A stretch of 64,000 nucleotides of DNA. Origin: Polytrichum commune (lineage: Eukaryota > Streptophyta > Polytrichopsida > Polytrichales > Polytrichaceae). The notes under the pieces were generated by a model. That model was given only the letters and a program-made list of their open reading frames with translations. It did not search any database and was not told where the DNA came from. The stretch spans positions 4,650,001-4,714,000 of the forward strand of contig OX485806.1 in NCBI GenBank assembly GCA_950295325.1. Reading direction: 5' to 3'. Both the position numbers and the translations under genes were made by a program. Below, piece by piece: positions 23,476-33,114 of this stretch (positions are counted from its first letter, which is position 1; each line of letters begins with the position of its first letter).

Positions 23476-26400
23476 GTGAGTTTACGAACGAACGTTCGTA
23501 AATATCTTTGACATTCAAAATTTCAAGTTCTTTGACATTCAAACTTACGAACGTGCGTTCGTATTTTGTGCGTTACTGATGTTTTTCTTGCTGCAGGCAT
23601 TCTGCGACGCGATGGTGGACAAGTTCTCCTCCATCGACATGAAGTCTACAACAACCAAGTCTGTCCTGGAGCTCAAGGGTGAGCTCCGCCTCATCTGTTG
23701 CAACAGGGACACTTGGGAGTTGTGGACACAATTTTTTGATGCGCACAGCTCGGGCGATCTGGTCAACCCCGACACCGAGGAGAAGTACAACGCGGAGAAG
23801 ACCGGGGAGGCCCCTCCACTACTGAGGGAGTTCTTCAGGTCCCTTCAAGGGTTAACAGAGTCCGAGTTGCAGAGGTGCGCGGTGCATCTTCTTGGGAACA
23901 CTGTGGGAAGAACCATCCCATACCCGAAGATATTTTTGAAGAGGCCAAGACACAAGCCCGGCACGTATTCCATCAAGGAATGGTGCGAACACCGCAAGCT
24001 GAAGACTGCTGCAATGAGGGAGTTGAGCGCCCTAATACCAGAGTACGCACTCATCCTAGCCGACGGGGACATTAATTGGGCCAGCTGGAAGATGTTCAAG
24101 GTCGACTACAACATCTCCGGACCCTCAATGCGTTGTCTTGTCAAGGAGCACGCCTCCATTTTGAAGCAGAAGGGGAACAAGAGGACAAAGAAAACCGAGA
24201 CGGATCCCCAGGAGGTGGAGCAATACAGAAGCTTTTTGACGCGGAAGAGGTTGGCCACATTCGAAGGAGTGGCCAGATTTTATCTGTTGACAAAAGGAGT
24301 GGAGAGGGTGACATTTTCCAAGTGGGACCGGACCATGAGCAGGGCCGAGGTGAGGGAGGATCGACGGGGGTGCCCATTTGCCCTGATCGATTTCAGGGGG
24401 ATCCCCGGTGCGTCGAGGCAGGGGGGGAAGGACATACCTTTCTATGACCCCTTCATGGCCAAGTTCAAGGAGCACAAGTCTCCGGACATGACGGAGCCTC
24501 ACGTTTGGCTGTGGATAGTCGAGCAGGAGAAGCTCTCTGCTGTAGTCGACCTGTACGAGAAGTCGATCAAATTTGAGTACAGCATCTTCCACAGCACTTA
24601 CGTGCCCGCCAAGACGGAAGGGATCGTGGCCATCAACGAGGCCAGGGGGAACAAACAGGTGGGGGCGGTCAGCCTCGTCTTCTTGACGTACAACGCGCTG
24701 CGGAATGGGCGAGCCCCTGTCAAGGCGAACACTACGTTCAAGAAGATCTACAGCATCCCCCATCCCCCTCCCAAGGATCTGCTGCAGGAGACCTTGTACA
24801 CTGTCTTCCCGGCGATGGAACTCAGGTTGGAGTTCTACGTCTCCGTTTTGCAGAGCGTGGCAATAAGCGGAGAGACCGTGTACAACGTTTGTGGCGGCAG
24901 CAAGTTCATGTACGCTGCGATGGTAAGCTCTCCAACTAATATTTACGAACGCTCGTTCGTAAAGTTCACCTCAACTTGTCTTGGGTTTGATGACATTGTT
25001 TCTCGTCGTTGATGTTTACGAACGCACGTTCGTATTTTCTAACGTATTTGCTTGAATCTCAGATGCTGGGGCTGGTCGTCAACAGCTTCATTGAAGCCAT
25101 CGACGAGGAGGACTTCCACGTGCACAGGGCGAAGGCCTCCACGATGGACCTGGAGGACATGTCCCTCCCGAGGACGGACATCAACATGCCCGTCGACGAA
25201 GGCATGCCCGCCATGGAGACGGACGACGACGAGCCCGCGCCCTCCTACAACGTCGAGGCGATCCTCCGATCCTTGGACGTCACTCCTCTCCGCATTTTGG
25301 CGCCGTCGGGAAATCCATCCGACGTGCAAGGGACTCCGGGTGGATACACGGGGTCGTCGGCGGGGACAACCCAAGATGTCCTCCCCGCGAGAACGTCTGG
25401 AGCGGAGGCATTCGGCACTCCCGGGGGATGCTCGACATCCGTGTCGCCCAGGCCGATCGTGGTTCCCAAGATGGAGAACCTCGACCTTCTGGACCAACGG
25501 TCCCGACCGACGTTGGACCAGTACCGCAACACGAGGCGGAGGATGAAGAAGACCCCCTACGTGGAGCTGCCTCCGGGGGCAATCATCGAGGTCTCCGATG
25601 AGGACGAGGGCGACATGGAGATCATGGTCGAGCTGGGGGTAGACTTTGACAAAAACAAGAGGGTCAAAGAGGAGGCGTTGTCCGTCGCCGAGCTTAACGC
25701 CAAGCTCGAGCAAAAGATGAAGGAGGACATGGCGAAGGCGGCAGAGGAGAATGCCAAGAAAATGTTCGCAATTCAGGAGGAGCTGAGGCAGTCGAACGAG
25801 AAGACGGACGCCATCCTCGCCATGCTCCAGCGTATGCAGAGCTTCTCGGCGCCCCCCCAGCCGGCCTACCCCTTCACTGGAGGATACCCCTCCCAATCCC
25901 CTCCACCGGGCATGTTCACCGGAGGGCCTTCCCGCCAGCAGGCGCCCCACCCCACGCCTGTTGGCACTCCTCCGCCACCAGAGGTTCCCTCGACCACCTC
26001 CCACGATGCTGTGGCGGCGGCCATCCAGGAGGACGAGGATTTACGAACGCGCGTTCGTGAATCTTCAGGTCCTCCAGTCCTCACCCCTCCCCCTTCAAGG
26101 GTAGGACTGCCCTCATACACCGATGCATCGTCTTTCACCGTCGTCCCCAGGGTAGTAGACAGACATGGCGATGACTCTGCGCGACACACTGACATGGTCA
26201 TTGTGGAGGACACGCAGGGGAGCCCCAATGACGCACCAGGGGTGCATGGGATGGACGTGGAAGAAACCCATGCGGCGTGGATGGAGGATGTCAGGATGGA
26301 CGCGCTCGACCTGGGCGCCGAGGAAGAAGACGCGCTGCGCATCCAGGCGACACATGCCTCTCAACCGGAGCGTGAGGCAGAGGCCATGGAGACAGAGGCG

Positions 26401-28994
26401 GCTGCAGCTGTGGAGGTTACGAACGCGCGTTCGTTAATCGTTGAGGAGGGACCTGCTGCTCGGTCCAGCGCCGCTACCCCTCCCCCCGATGACGAGGTAA
26501 CTCTCCTCTGAGAATACCATTTTTTAACGAACGCGCGTTCGTAACCTCTCTAACATCGCGATGTTTTTCTCTTCATCGACATCCAGTGGCCTTGCGAGAG
26601 CCCTCTTCAGCGGTCCCCCTTAGGGCCGAACAGTTTTGTAGGACACGGCATCATTTTGCCTTAGGAAAATGTGATAGACTATCACGTGAGAAATGTAAAT
26701 ATTCAACGGATTAATATATGAGCCTATGTTATCTGCATCGCGTTGCTTCAAATTCTCTGCCCTCGACCCCTTCTCGTATGTTGTATATGTTGATGAGATT
26801 ATGTTCATTCTTGCATACCCACCTCATTCGCGAACGCTCGTTCGTGAAAGGCTGCGACCCACTGTCCACCTCATTCGCGAACGACCGCTCGTAAATGTAC
26901 GTGTAGCCGCGCTCACGAACGAGCACTCGTAAATGATGCGCACCGCCCCCGCAGCCTTCATTCACGAACGCTCGTTCGCAAGTGTGCCCTTGAGCACATT
27001 TTCCTTGCACTCTCCTCACTTCCTCGTCTTTCCCCATAATGCACCGTCTTCATTTTCTACGCAAAATTTCATTATTGGATCATAGAATTAAACTAGTCGA
27101 GTTGTTCATCACAGGACCCCCCGGAGATTGGTCGCAACCCCTCTACCAGTGGACCTCCCACCCGGAACAAACCTTTCATCGTTTTTGACCTCAACGGGGT
27201 GTTGTGTCACACCCAACACATCCCAAGGGTCCCCACGCGTCCCTTCCGTCACCCCGACGAAAGGGACTACGACGGCGAGCTCGACACCCTCATTAACCGC
27301 AAGGCTGTCCGCGCCCGTCCCGGCTTGCGTGACTTCCTTCGCGAGGTGGTCGAGTTCGCTCACGTCATTGTGTGGAGCTCCATGGTCATGGAGAACACCG
27401 AGCCCATCGTGCACTTCTTGTTCCGCGATCTCCCGAGCCCTTGCCTCGTCCTCGGCCAAGAGGACTGCGACGAGCTGCTCGACGAGAAAGGTCAACCGGT
27501 GCCCAAGTTTGGCGGTCGGGGCGGAGGACAACAGTTCCTCAAGGTCCTCCGCTCGAGACTCTGGCGAGGCGTCCCCCGTCTGCAAGGGACGCCGCACGGG
27601 TGGTGGCCGACTCCAGAGAACACCGTCCTCATCGACGACAGCCCCACCAAGAGTGTCTTGAACCCCCCGGGCAACGTCATCTTCCCGGACACTTGGACCG
27701 GCGATAGGCAAGACACATTTTTGGTCGATAGGCTAGCCCCCTACCTTAGAAGGCTCGTGCTCCACGCCGGTAGCATCCCATTTTTTGTTAGGTCCAACCC
27801 CTTCGGCAATGCGGCGCTAAGCCCCCGCGATAATGTATTCAAGAGCATCATGAGGCTCGCCAAACTCAATAAATTGATTTGAAATGCCTCCATGTCTTTG
27901 CTTGTATCATGTGGTTCACATTTACTAATGCTTGCTTCGTTTTTGGATGTCTTTTGTTGTTGTGATTGTTGTTGTTGTTGTTCTTGCCCATAGTCTGCCC
28001 CCATATGCGACGCCCCTGTGGTCGACGGCCCTTCCCGTCCCCTCTCGCCCCCTGCCTCCCCTTCCCGCGACGTCACGGGCTTCCAAATGCCATCCCTCTA
28101 CCAGTTCTCGGCGGTCGACGCGGCCTCGGCCGTGGATTACTCCCGCGACGTCGGCATCGACGACGGCGTCGTCAACAGCCCGCCCCCACCACTTGTCGCC
28201 CGCGCCTACGCCCCATCGCCCTCCCCCCTCTCCAAGGAGAAACGGACGCTCGTTCGTTTGGGACACCTCTCGCCCTCGAGGGACGACGCCGTCGCTCGTC
28301 GCGGGCCGAGCCGGCGTCTCCGCATGGAAGGCCCCCGTTGCCACACCTCCCCCGCCGACTCCGTTCCTCCCCCCGCAACGTCCTCCGCGATCGTGGGCCC
28401 TCCACGCCTCGACTCCCCCCCGCCATCCAACATAATTGCAATAGTTCCATCGGCTCCGGATGCTCCCGTCGACGCCCCCCTCGTTCCCACCGTTCCCCGC
28501 ATGGACGTCCCCAAAGCCAAGGTGCCCTCCTCAACCCTGAACCCCTTTCTCGCTTTTGCTTTCCTTGTCTTCCGTTTGCGTGCCGTTCTCTTTACGAGCG
28601 CCCATCCCAAACCGCCCTCATTATTTTCCCCACTCCATTCCTATTCTTATCTTCCTATGACGTTGTTTCGCAGGTGGTTACCCGCTCGCTTGGTGCCCGG
28701 CCCTCCTCCACGTCCTCCTTGGATAGGCACGCCCTCAAGGCCGCATCTTCCGAGTCCGATCGTTGTCTGGCCCTCCGGAGAAGCGCAAGACGTTCCCTTT
28801 CGCAAACACCCTCGCATTCTACTTATAATACCACCTCTTACAATTCGGGAGCGCGTCCTGAAACATGCAAGAACGACACATATTCCTGTCCAGGCAACAC
28901 ACAAGGATACAGTCGTGGGCCTGAGATTTTTAGAGCCATGGAGGCCGCCAAAAAAAAGGGCTTAGCCGCAAAAAAAAATAATGGGTCGGACTAG
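22180..28994 (+). CDS. Locus A gene: ParB-like / methyltransferase-like / FCP1-type phosphatase protein
   Basis: Six coding blocks inferred from splice signals and from matching locus B: 22180-23475, 23597-24922, 25063-26496, 27115-27882, 27994-28521, 28674-28994. All joins are phase 0. The ATG sits exactly at an acceptor (GCAG/ATG), so translation starts at the first base of exon 2 of the transcript. Exons 1-4 alone give ~1607 residues. Intron 4 has lost its donor: locus B has TTG/GTATGA where A has TTG-ATTTGA, so without another splice A ends at the TGA at 27880 and exons 5-6 are left untranslated or separate. Codons are GC-rich, unlike the surrounding AT-rich DNA. I know of no named family with this domain order; the role is unknown. 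Acidic, coiled-coil and phosphatase parts suggest a nuclear regulatory protein (inference). Confidence 0.75.
23481..23565. repeat. Locus A intron 1 palindromes (2)
   Basis: Two 22-bp sites at 23481-23502 and 23544-23565. The first begins only five bases after the exon (in GTGAG/TTTACGAACG), so a hairpin there would sit on the 5' splice site. Confidence 0.9.
23597..24922 (+). CDS. Locus A exon 2: degenerate amino-methyltransferase-like domain
   Basis: 442 codons, acceptor TTGCTGCAG. The order of motifs reads like a beta-class N6-adenine/N4-cytosine methyltransferase. A hydrophobic strand ends at ALIDFRGIPG, where a DPPW/DPPY motif IV would be; then HVWLWIVEQEKLSAVVDLY, IKFEYSIFHSTYVPAK (equivalent to the strand with 'WvK'), then the LRLEFYVSVLQSV helix and GETVYNVCGGSKFMYAAM, equivalent to the SAM-binding GD-VLDPFGGSGTT motif I. 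DPPW is absent and the motif I glycine loop is changed, so catalysis is doubtful. Locus B shares every feature (FDFRAFPN; ETVYNVFGGTKFVYAAL). This is an inference from motif order, not a database match. Confidence 0.7.
24942..25036. repeat. Locus A intron 2 palindromes (2)
   Basis: Sites at 24942-24963 and 25015-25036. The first starts 19 bases after the donor GTAAGC; the second ends 26 bases before the exon 3 acceptor. Confidence 0.9.
25063..26496 (+). CDS. Locus A exon 3: acidic, coiled-coil and proline-rich linker
   Basis: 478 codons. It starts LGLVVNSFIEA, which completes the motif I helix of the methyltransferase-like domain. Then come an acidic region, a VELPPGAIIEVSDEDEGD stretch (a SUMO-interaction-like hydrophobic core followed by acids and a serine), a coiled coil (ELNAKLEQKMKEDMAKAAEE..., about exon residues 207-265) and a Pro-rich tract. 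Two locus-type palindromes lie in frame in the coding sequence: 26040-26061, read LRTRVRE, and 26416-26437, read VTNARSL. Donor GAG/GTAACT. Confidence 0.75.
26040..26061. repeat. Palindrome inside coding exon 3 (locus A, first)
   Basis: TTTACGAACG, CG, CGTTCGTGAA. The arm loses its TAA (reads TGA out of frame) but stays open in the used frame. No counterpart at this position in locus B. Confidence 0.85.
26416..26437. repeat. Palindrome inside coding exon 3 (locus A, second)
   Basis: GTTACGAACG, CG, CGTTCGTTAA near the end of exon 3, read as V-T-N-A-R-S-L. Locus B has its own palindrome type near its exon 3 end, read F-T-D-A-R-P-E in the same frame. Confidence 0.85.
26524..26982. repeat. Locus A intron 3 palindromes (1 good, 4 decaying)
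   Basis: A good site at 26524-26545, 27 bases after the donor. Then four decayed ones at about 26827, 26874, 26912 and 26961 (TTCGCGAACG, CTCACGAACG arms), spaced 38-49 bases. The decayed group matches the 17.4-kb end of the locus C array. Confidence 0.8.
27115..27882 (+). CDS. Locus A exon 4: FCP1/SCP-like HAD phosphatase domain
   Basis: 255 codons plus a TGA, acceptor CATCACAG. Motifs of the HAD superfamily in FCP1/NLI-interacting-factor form: FIVFDLNGVLC (motif I, nucleophile Asp present, the second Asp replaced by Asn), ARPGLRDFLREV, HVIVWSSM (motif II) and TVLIDDSPTKS (motif IV, DD), ending PYLRRL. FCP1-like enzymes remove phosphate from serine/threonine, classically the RNA polymerase II tail. 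Loss of the acid/base Asp in both paralogues raises doubt about activity. Ends KLNKLI-TGA, since the donor present in B is missing. Confidence 0.85.
   Translation, partial: DPPEIGRNPSTSGPPTRNKPFIVFDLNGVLCHTQHIPRVPTRPFRHPDERDYDGELDTLINRKAVRARPGLRDFLREVVEFAHVIVWSSMVMENTEPIVHFLFRDLPSPCLVLGQEDCDELLDEKGQPVPKFGGRGGGQQFLKVLRSRLWRGVPRLQGTPHGWWPTPENTVLIDDSPTKSVLNPPGNVIFPDTWTGDRQDTFLVDRLAPYLRRLVLHAGSIPFFVRSNPFGNAALSPRDNVFKSIMRLAKLNKLI
27994..28521 (+). CDS. Locus A exon 5: C-terminal region, Ser/Pro-rich
   Basis: Acceptor CCCATAG; 176 codons in phase 0. The core MPSLYQFSAVDAASAVDYS...DDGVV matches locus B nearly residue for residue, so this is a real exon and not a chance frame. The rest is Ser/Pro-rich with RRLRMEGP matching RRLCMDEP in B. 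It can join exon 4 only if an unrecognised donor is used. The donor is AAG/GTGCCC. Confidence 0.65.
28674..28994 (+). CDS. Locus A exon 6: C-terminus
   Basis: Acceptor TTTCGCAG; 106 codons and TAG. Conserved with B in SLDRHALK, ESDRCLALRRSARRS, GNTQGYSRGPEIFRAM and a Lys-rich end (possible nuclear localisation signal, inferred). Confidence 0.65.
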   Translation: MVTRSLGARPSSTSSLDRHALKAASSESDRCLALRRSARRSLSQTPSHSTYNTTSYNSGARPETCKNDTYSCPGNTQGYSRGPEIFRAMEAAKKKGLAAKKNNGSD

Positions 28995-30020
28995 TGTGAC
29001 GTCTAGAAGCGTACTAGTGGGACGGACTCCCTAAATGGGCTTAGGTGTAGAACATATTTAAGTGCTTACTTTCTATGCTATTCCAAGTTACTCAAGACAT
29101 TGATGGTATTTCCATTATAATTGTATTTCAATCCCAATTAATTCATTCAACTTCCATTCATTCTTCGCACCTTCCCTTCCATTCATAACGAGTTGTGATT
29201 TCATACGCAACTATTTTCATGTATGCCTCACATTTTTGTTCACTTCCATGCCTTTATGTATAATAATAGTAGCATACCATTATACATATGGAATTTTTAG
29301 TCGTCATTACTGGTCCAATTTTGAAAGGTGCATCCTTATATAGTCTCATAATCAACAAAAAGTCTCCAAATACCGAATATAGTGTTAGTTGAAATTTAGT
29401 GTTTGAGTTCACAGTTAAAAGTACCTTACTTTCATAGGGTTAGTGATATTTAGTGTAATTGGATGTTGCGACTGGATGATGGTGACATGTCAACTAATAC
29501 TTATATGCATATGATATTGAGCAAGAAGTGTGTATAATGGTTGTTGAGTTGGTGGATGCCGTTTTGGGAATCAATAATGCAGAAGGCTTTGATTTTAATG
29601 TTAATTTGCATTTGGTTCATTTGGATGATGTTTTTTCATGTACAATATTAAAGCGTCAACGTTATGCATCATTGTTGTCTAATTTTTTATTAGACAACTT
29701 GTTTCACTTAGGTAGGCAACACTAGACTCAGATCACTGAACTCTTATTTCAATAATTATTGAGAACGCTTGTATTTGTTTGAAGTTATACGTTATTATTT
29801 CATACAATATATATAATAATTACTTACATCCGTTGTGTGTGTTTTGAAGCTCATATTTCTTTTGTTTTTTTATTCGCTCAATAGTACGACAATTTTACAG
29901 CGTTTGTCATATTAACGAGAAGACAACATGTCGATAATACGACATTTTTTGTGATTTCCAAACGTGTCTTACTAAAGAGGGAGAGGTGTGCCACATACCT
30001 CTCCAATATGAACCTATAGG
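28995..30020. other. Spacer between loci A and B
   Basis: AT-rich, no gene supported. The tract 29335-29395 (tagtctcataatcaacaaaaagtctccaaataccgaatatagtg, in pieces) recurs at 38588-38635 downstream of locus B. So the duplicated segment extends ~350 bases past each stop codon. Confidence 0.6.
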
Positions 30021-30025
30021 GTTCA

Positions 30026-30035
30026 GCCACGTGGC
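30026..30035. promoter_or_regulatory. G-box GCCACGTGGC upstream of locus B
   Basis: Same perfect decamer as upstream of locus A. It is followed ~75 bases on by ttaagggttttagggttt (a telo-box-like AAACCCTA element on the other strand), common in plant 5' regions. Confidence 0.55.
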
Positions 30036-30239
30036 GATGGGGTGCGGGGTGGATGGGACGTTGGGAGTCGGGGCGTTTGGGGGGCTCCTCTTGAGTACTT
30101 AAGGGTTTTAGGGTTTCATTCGCCCATTTTCACCCTCTCATTTCTCCGCCTCCCCTCTCTCGCTCTCCTTCCTCACATTCTTCTCACGCTCCTCTCTTGC
30201 TTCTCTAGGGTTTGTTGTTGTCACCCTAAACCCTCTCCT

Positions 30240-31080
30240 CCCCGCGTTCCTCTTGTTGTTGGCGATTCTCTCCGCGCTCCTCTCTTCTTGCTGTTGGCGT
30301 TCCTCTTGCTCTCCTCTTGCTCTCCTCTTGCTGTTGGCGCTCCTCTTGCTGTTGGCGCTCCTCTCCTCTCCGCGCTCCTCTTGCTGGTGGCGTTGCTCCT
30401 CTTGCTGTTGGCGCTCCTGGTCACCTCACAAGGTTGTTTGTTGTTTGTGTTTGTGTTTGTTCTTGTGCTTGCTGGTTTGCTTTGCTTTGCTTTGCTTTTG
30501 CTTTGCTTTGCTTTGCTTGTGCTTTACTTTGCTTTGCTTTGCTTTGCTGATTTGCTTTGCTTTGCTTTGTTTTTCTTTGCTTTGCATTGCTTGTGCTTGC
30601 TGGTTGTGCTTGGTTGTGCTTTGTTGTGCTGGCTTGGTTGCTTGTTTGATTGCTTGCCTCTTGCATAATGACATAGGTTGCTTGTTTGATTGTGTTTTAG
30701 TTAATTTCTTGCTTTTACTTGCTTGTTTAATTGTTTGATTGCCTGCTGCTTGTGTCATTGTTTGTGCTTGCTAGCTGGTTGTGCTTGCTTGTGCTTACTT
30801 GTGATTGTTTTTTAATCTTTTGTTTATGTGCTTGCTTGTGATTGCTTTTTCTCTCTTTTGCTTGTGTGCTTGCTTGCTTACAGTTGTTTGATTTGCTTGT
30901 GCTTGCTGCTTTGCTTTGCTTTGCTTGCTGGCGTGGTTGCTTGTTTACTTGCTGGCCTCTTGCATAAGTACATAGATTGCTTGTTTGATTGTGTTTTAGT
31001 TTATTTCTTGCTTTTTTACTTGCTGGTTTGATTGTTTGATTGCTGGATTGTTTGATTGCTTCGTTTTTTTTGTTCTTTGC
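30240..31080 (+). repeat. Locus B leader: CTCCTCTTGCTGTTGGCG and GCTTT repeats
   Basis: A block of ~18-base units (ctcctcttgctgttggcg) at 30245-30420, then long runs of TTTGC/GCTTT (30475-30640) and two diverged copies of a ~300-base segment (tgcttgtttgattgtgttttagttaatttcttgc at ~30680 and again at ~30975). The long hydrophobic frames here are low-complexity artefacts of this DNA. Confidence 0.65.
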
Positions 31081-31255
31081 TGGTTTGCTTGTATTTTGCA
31101 TCATATGCATCATGAAAGATTTCTAGAACACTGCAATTGCATTATGTAGATCAATGCAATTGCATTCTGCAGATCCTTGGGAAATACAAAACCACCCTCC
31201 TGAAATTCCGGAACCCTCTCAACAAGGACCAGATTAACCAATGTAGGGCTTGAAG

Positions 31256-31779
31256 TTTACGGACGCACGTCCGTAAACTTTGACGCACCAGGTGGGTGAA
31301 GCATGCAACATATATCCAGAATTTACGGACGCGCGTCCGTAAGTTTTGGATATATTTAAAAAACAATATTATTACTAATGGACAGTATATTTTCCTAGTT
31401 TACGGACGCGCGTCCGTAAACTAGTGACATCCGAGTAAACCCCATTCCTAGTTTACGGACGCGCGTCCGTAAACTAGTGACATCCAAGTAAACACCATTC
31501 CTAGTTTCCGGACGCACGTCCGTAAATTAGTGCTAACCCCGTAAACCCAACTACTAGTTTACGGACGTGCGTTCGTAAACTAGAACTTTCTTATTAAATC
31601 TTATCTTTGTTCATAGTTGAGATTCTCATCCCCAACTACCCGTTGATAGTTTACGGACGCGCGTCCGTAAACTACATGTGAAATTTCGTATTGACATATG
31701 CAAAATCATTTCGGATAGTTCATTCTGACACTATAATTCAAAACAACCTGTGGAAAGTTTACGGACGTGCGTCCGTAAA
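31256..31779. repeat. Locus B palindrome cluster in the leader intron (8 sites)
   Basis: Eight 22-bp sites with arm TTTACGGACG and complement CGTCCGTAAA: starts at about 31256, 31322, 31399, 31452, 31505, 31558, 31650 and 31758. Four are in a ~53-base register with the shared flank ctag...ctagtgacatcc. One site (31558) has an A-type right arm (CGTTCG). The last ends 45 bases before the ATG. Confidence 0.9.
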
Positions 31780-31824
31780 CTTGACATTGATCATGATGCT
31801 AAGCATTGTTTTTTGCATTTGCAG

Positions 31825-33114
31825 ATGGCATCTACAAAAAGACCTGCAATTGACCAGGCATTTGAGTTTCTTCCGCCTCCACTTCCACCCGCCATCAAAG
31901 ATATAAGCCACAACGATCACTACAAGCCAGTCGAAGACACAGTAGACAACTGGACAGTTTACGTAGAGAAACTTGAGAATGACACATTCGTACTTAGATT
32001 TGGGTATCAAATGAATACCAAAGATATAGACGTAGATAAATGGGTTAGAGTTAAAAATTGGTCAGTAAAGTGTGCAGTGGCCCAAGGTGACTATGTCGTC
32101 ATAGATCTTGAAAAACAAGATGACAGAGTCACAATTCTTCTTCATGAGCACAGACATCCATTCCACAAGGCTGAATGCGAAAATGGCAGCCCGGATGCGG
32201 GTTGCTTCAATCTGGCAACTGAATTCCAAGACTATGCATGCAATGCACCTTGGATGGGTAAGCGGCTTGGAAGACTCCTCAACAATGTCACGAGAGTGAA
32301 TGGGGCAGTCCTGGAGTCCAGAAAGGGGAAAGGGAAGAAGAAAGTCGTTTTTGAACGACAACCGCGTGTTCCACAGACAGTCCCGGAAGGATCAAGACCG
32401 TCTCAAAGTGGAGCATCGAGAGAGAGCAGACCATCCAGTAAACGCTCCCATTCACAGATGGAGTCATCTGGACTTACCGAAGGTCCAGATGTCAGCTCCA
32501 CCCTTACTGTCGCACCACTTCTGAAGAAAGGAGAACGCCCGAACTCTGATCTATCAACAAAAATTCAACAAGAGTTCGACGAAAAAACGAAAGCCTGCTG
32601 GCCAATGGGCAGGTATTTCACATTTGACGTGGATGTTTATAAATGCCACCAGGGCACCGAGAGTATGAATACTCGGGTGCAAGAAGAGAGCGGGGTCTGG
32701 TGGCAGATGAACAACATCATGAACAACCCGAAAGCTGACCGGCAGACCATATGTGTGACCCCAAAGGATCCAATCGTGGAGGTCACAGCAGAACATTGGC
32801 CAATTATTAAGCAAGGGGAATTCTACATCGTGGACGGCCAGCATAGCGTGGAAGCGGCAAAAGCTCTCCTCGCAGACGATAATTGGAAGAGCCCTCTGAA
32901 ACCCACAATCCGATATTGGAAGGCACTTCTCGTGCATTCAGAGGACTCCAATCAGCTAATCGCCATATCAGCCTTCCTCAACCAGACAAACAAAATCAAA
33001 GCGTTTGAGGCGTCATGGGCAGCCAACATCGTGGCTGGTAGGACCTTGTGGGAGGAGCACGGCTGTCCACCAAAAGAGAGGGACAACGCAGTCGTCAAGA
33101 ATCCCAAATGGCAG
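31825..33114 (+). CDS. Locus B exon 1: N-terminal domain and ParB/DGQHR-like segment
   Basis: 430 codons. N-terminal domain: WTVYVEKLENDTFVLRF, QGDYVVIDL. Then a basic/serine linker, WPMGRYFTFDVD, NNIMNNPKADRQTICV and GEFYIVDGQHSVEAA (around residues 331-345), then KIKAFEASWAANIV and HGCPPKER as in A. The invariance of DGQHS between two otherwise diverged paralogues suggests that the motif is functional. Donor CAG/GTAATA. Confidence 0.85.

Noticed and set aside
24125-26004. Long antisense frames over locus A exons 2-3 (212 and 321 codons)
   Set aside because: Shadow frames caused by the GC-rich codons of the real gene; not matched on the antisense of locus B.
28240-28262. Possible palindrome in locus A exon 5 (aacggacgctcgttcgtt)
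   Set aside because: Only partial symmetry, no TTTAC arm ends, and the B counterpart has only a fragment; not counted as a site.
30042-30758. Hydrophobic Leu/Cys/Ala-rich frame of 208 codons and its antisense Lys/Gln-rich frames
   Set aside because: Pure translation of GCTTT and CTCCTCTTG simple repeats in the locus B leader.
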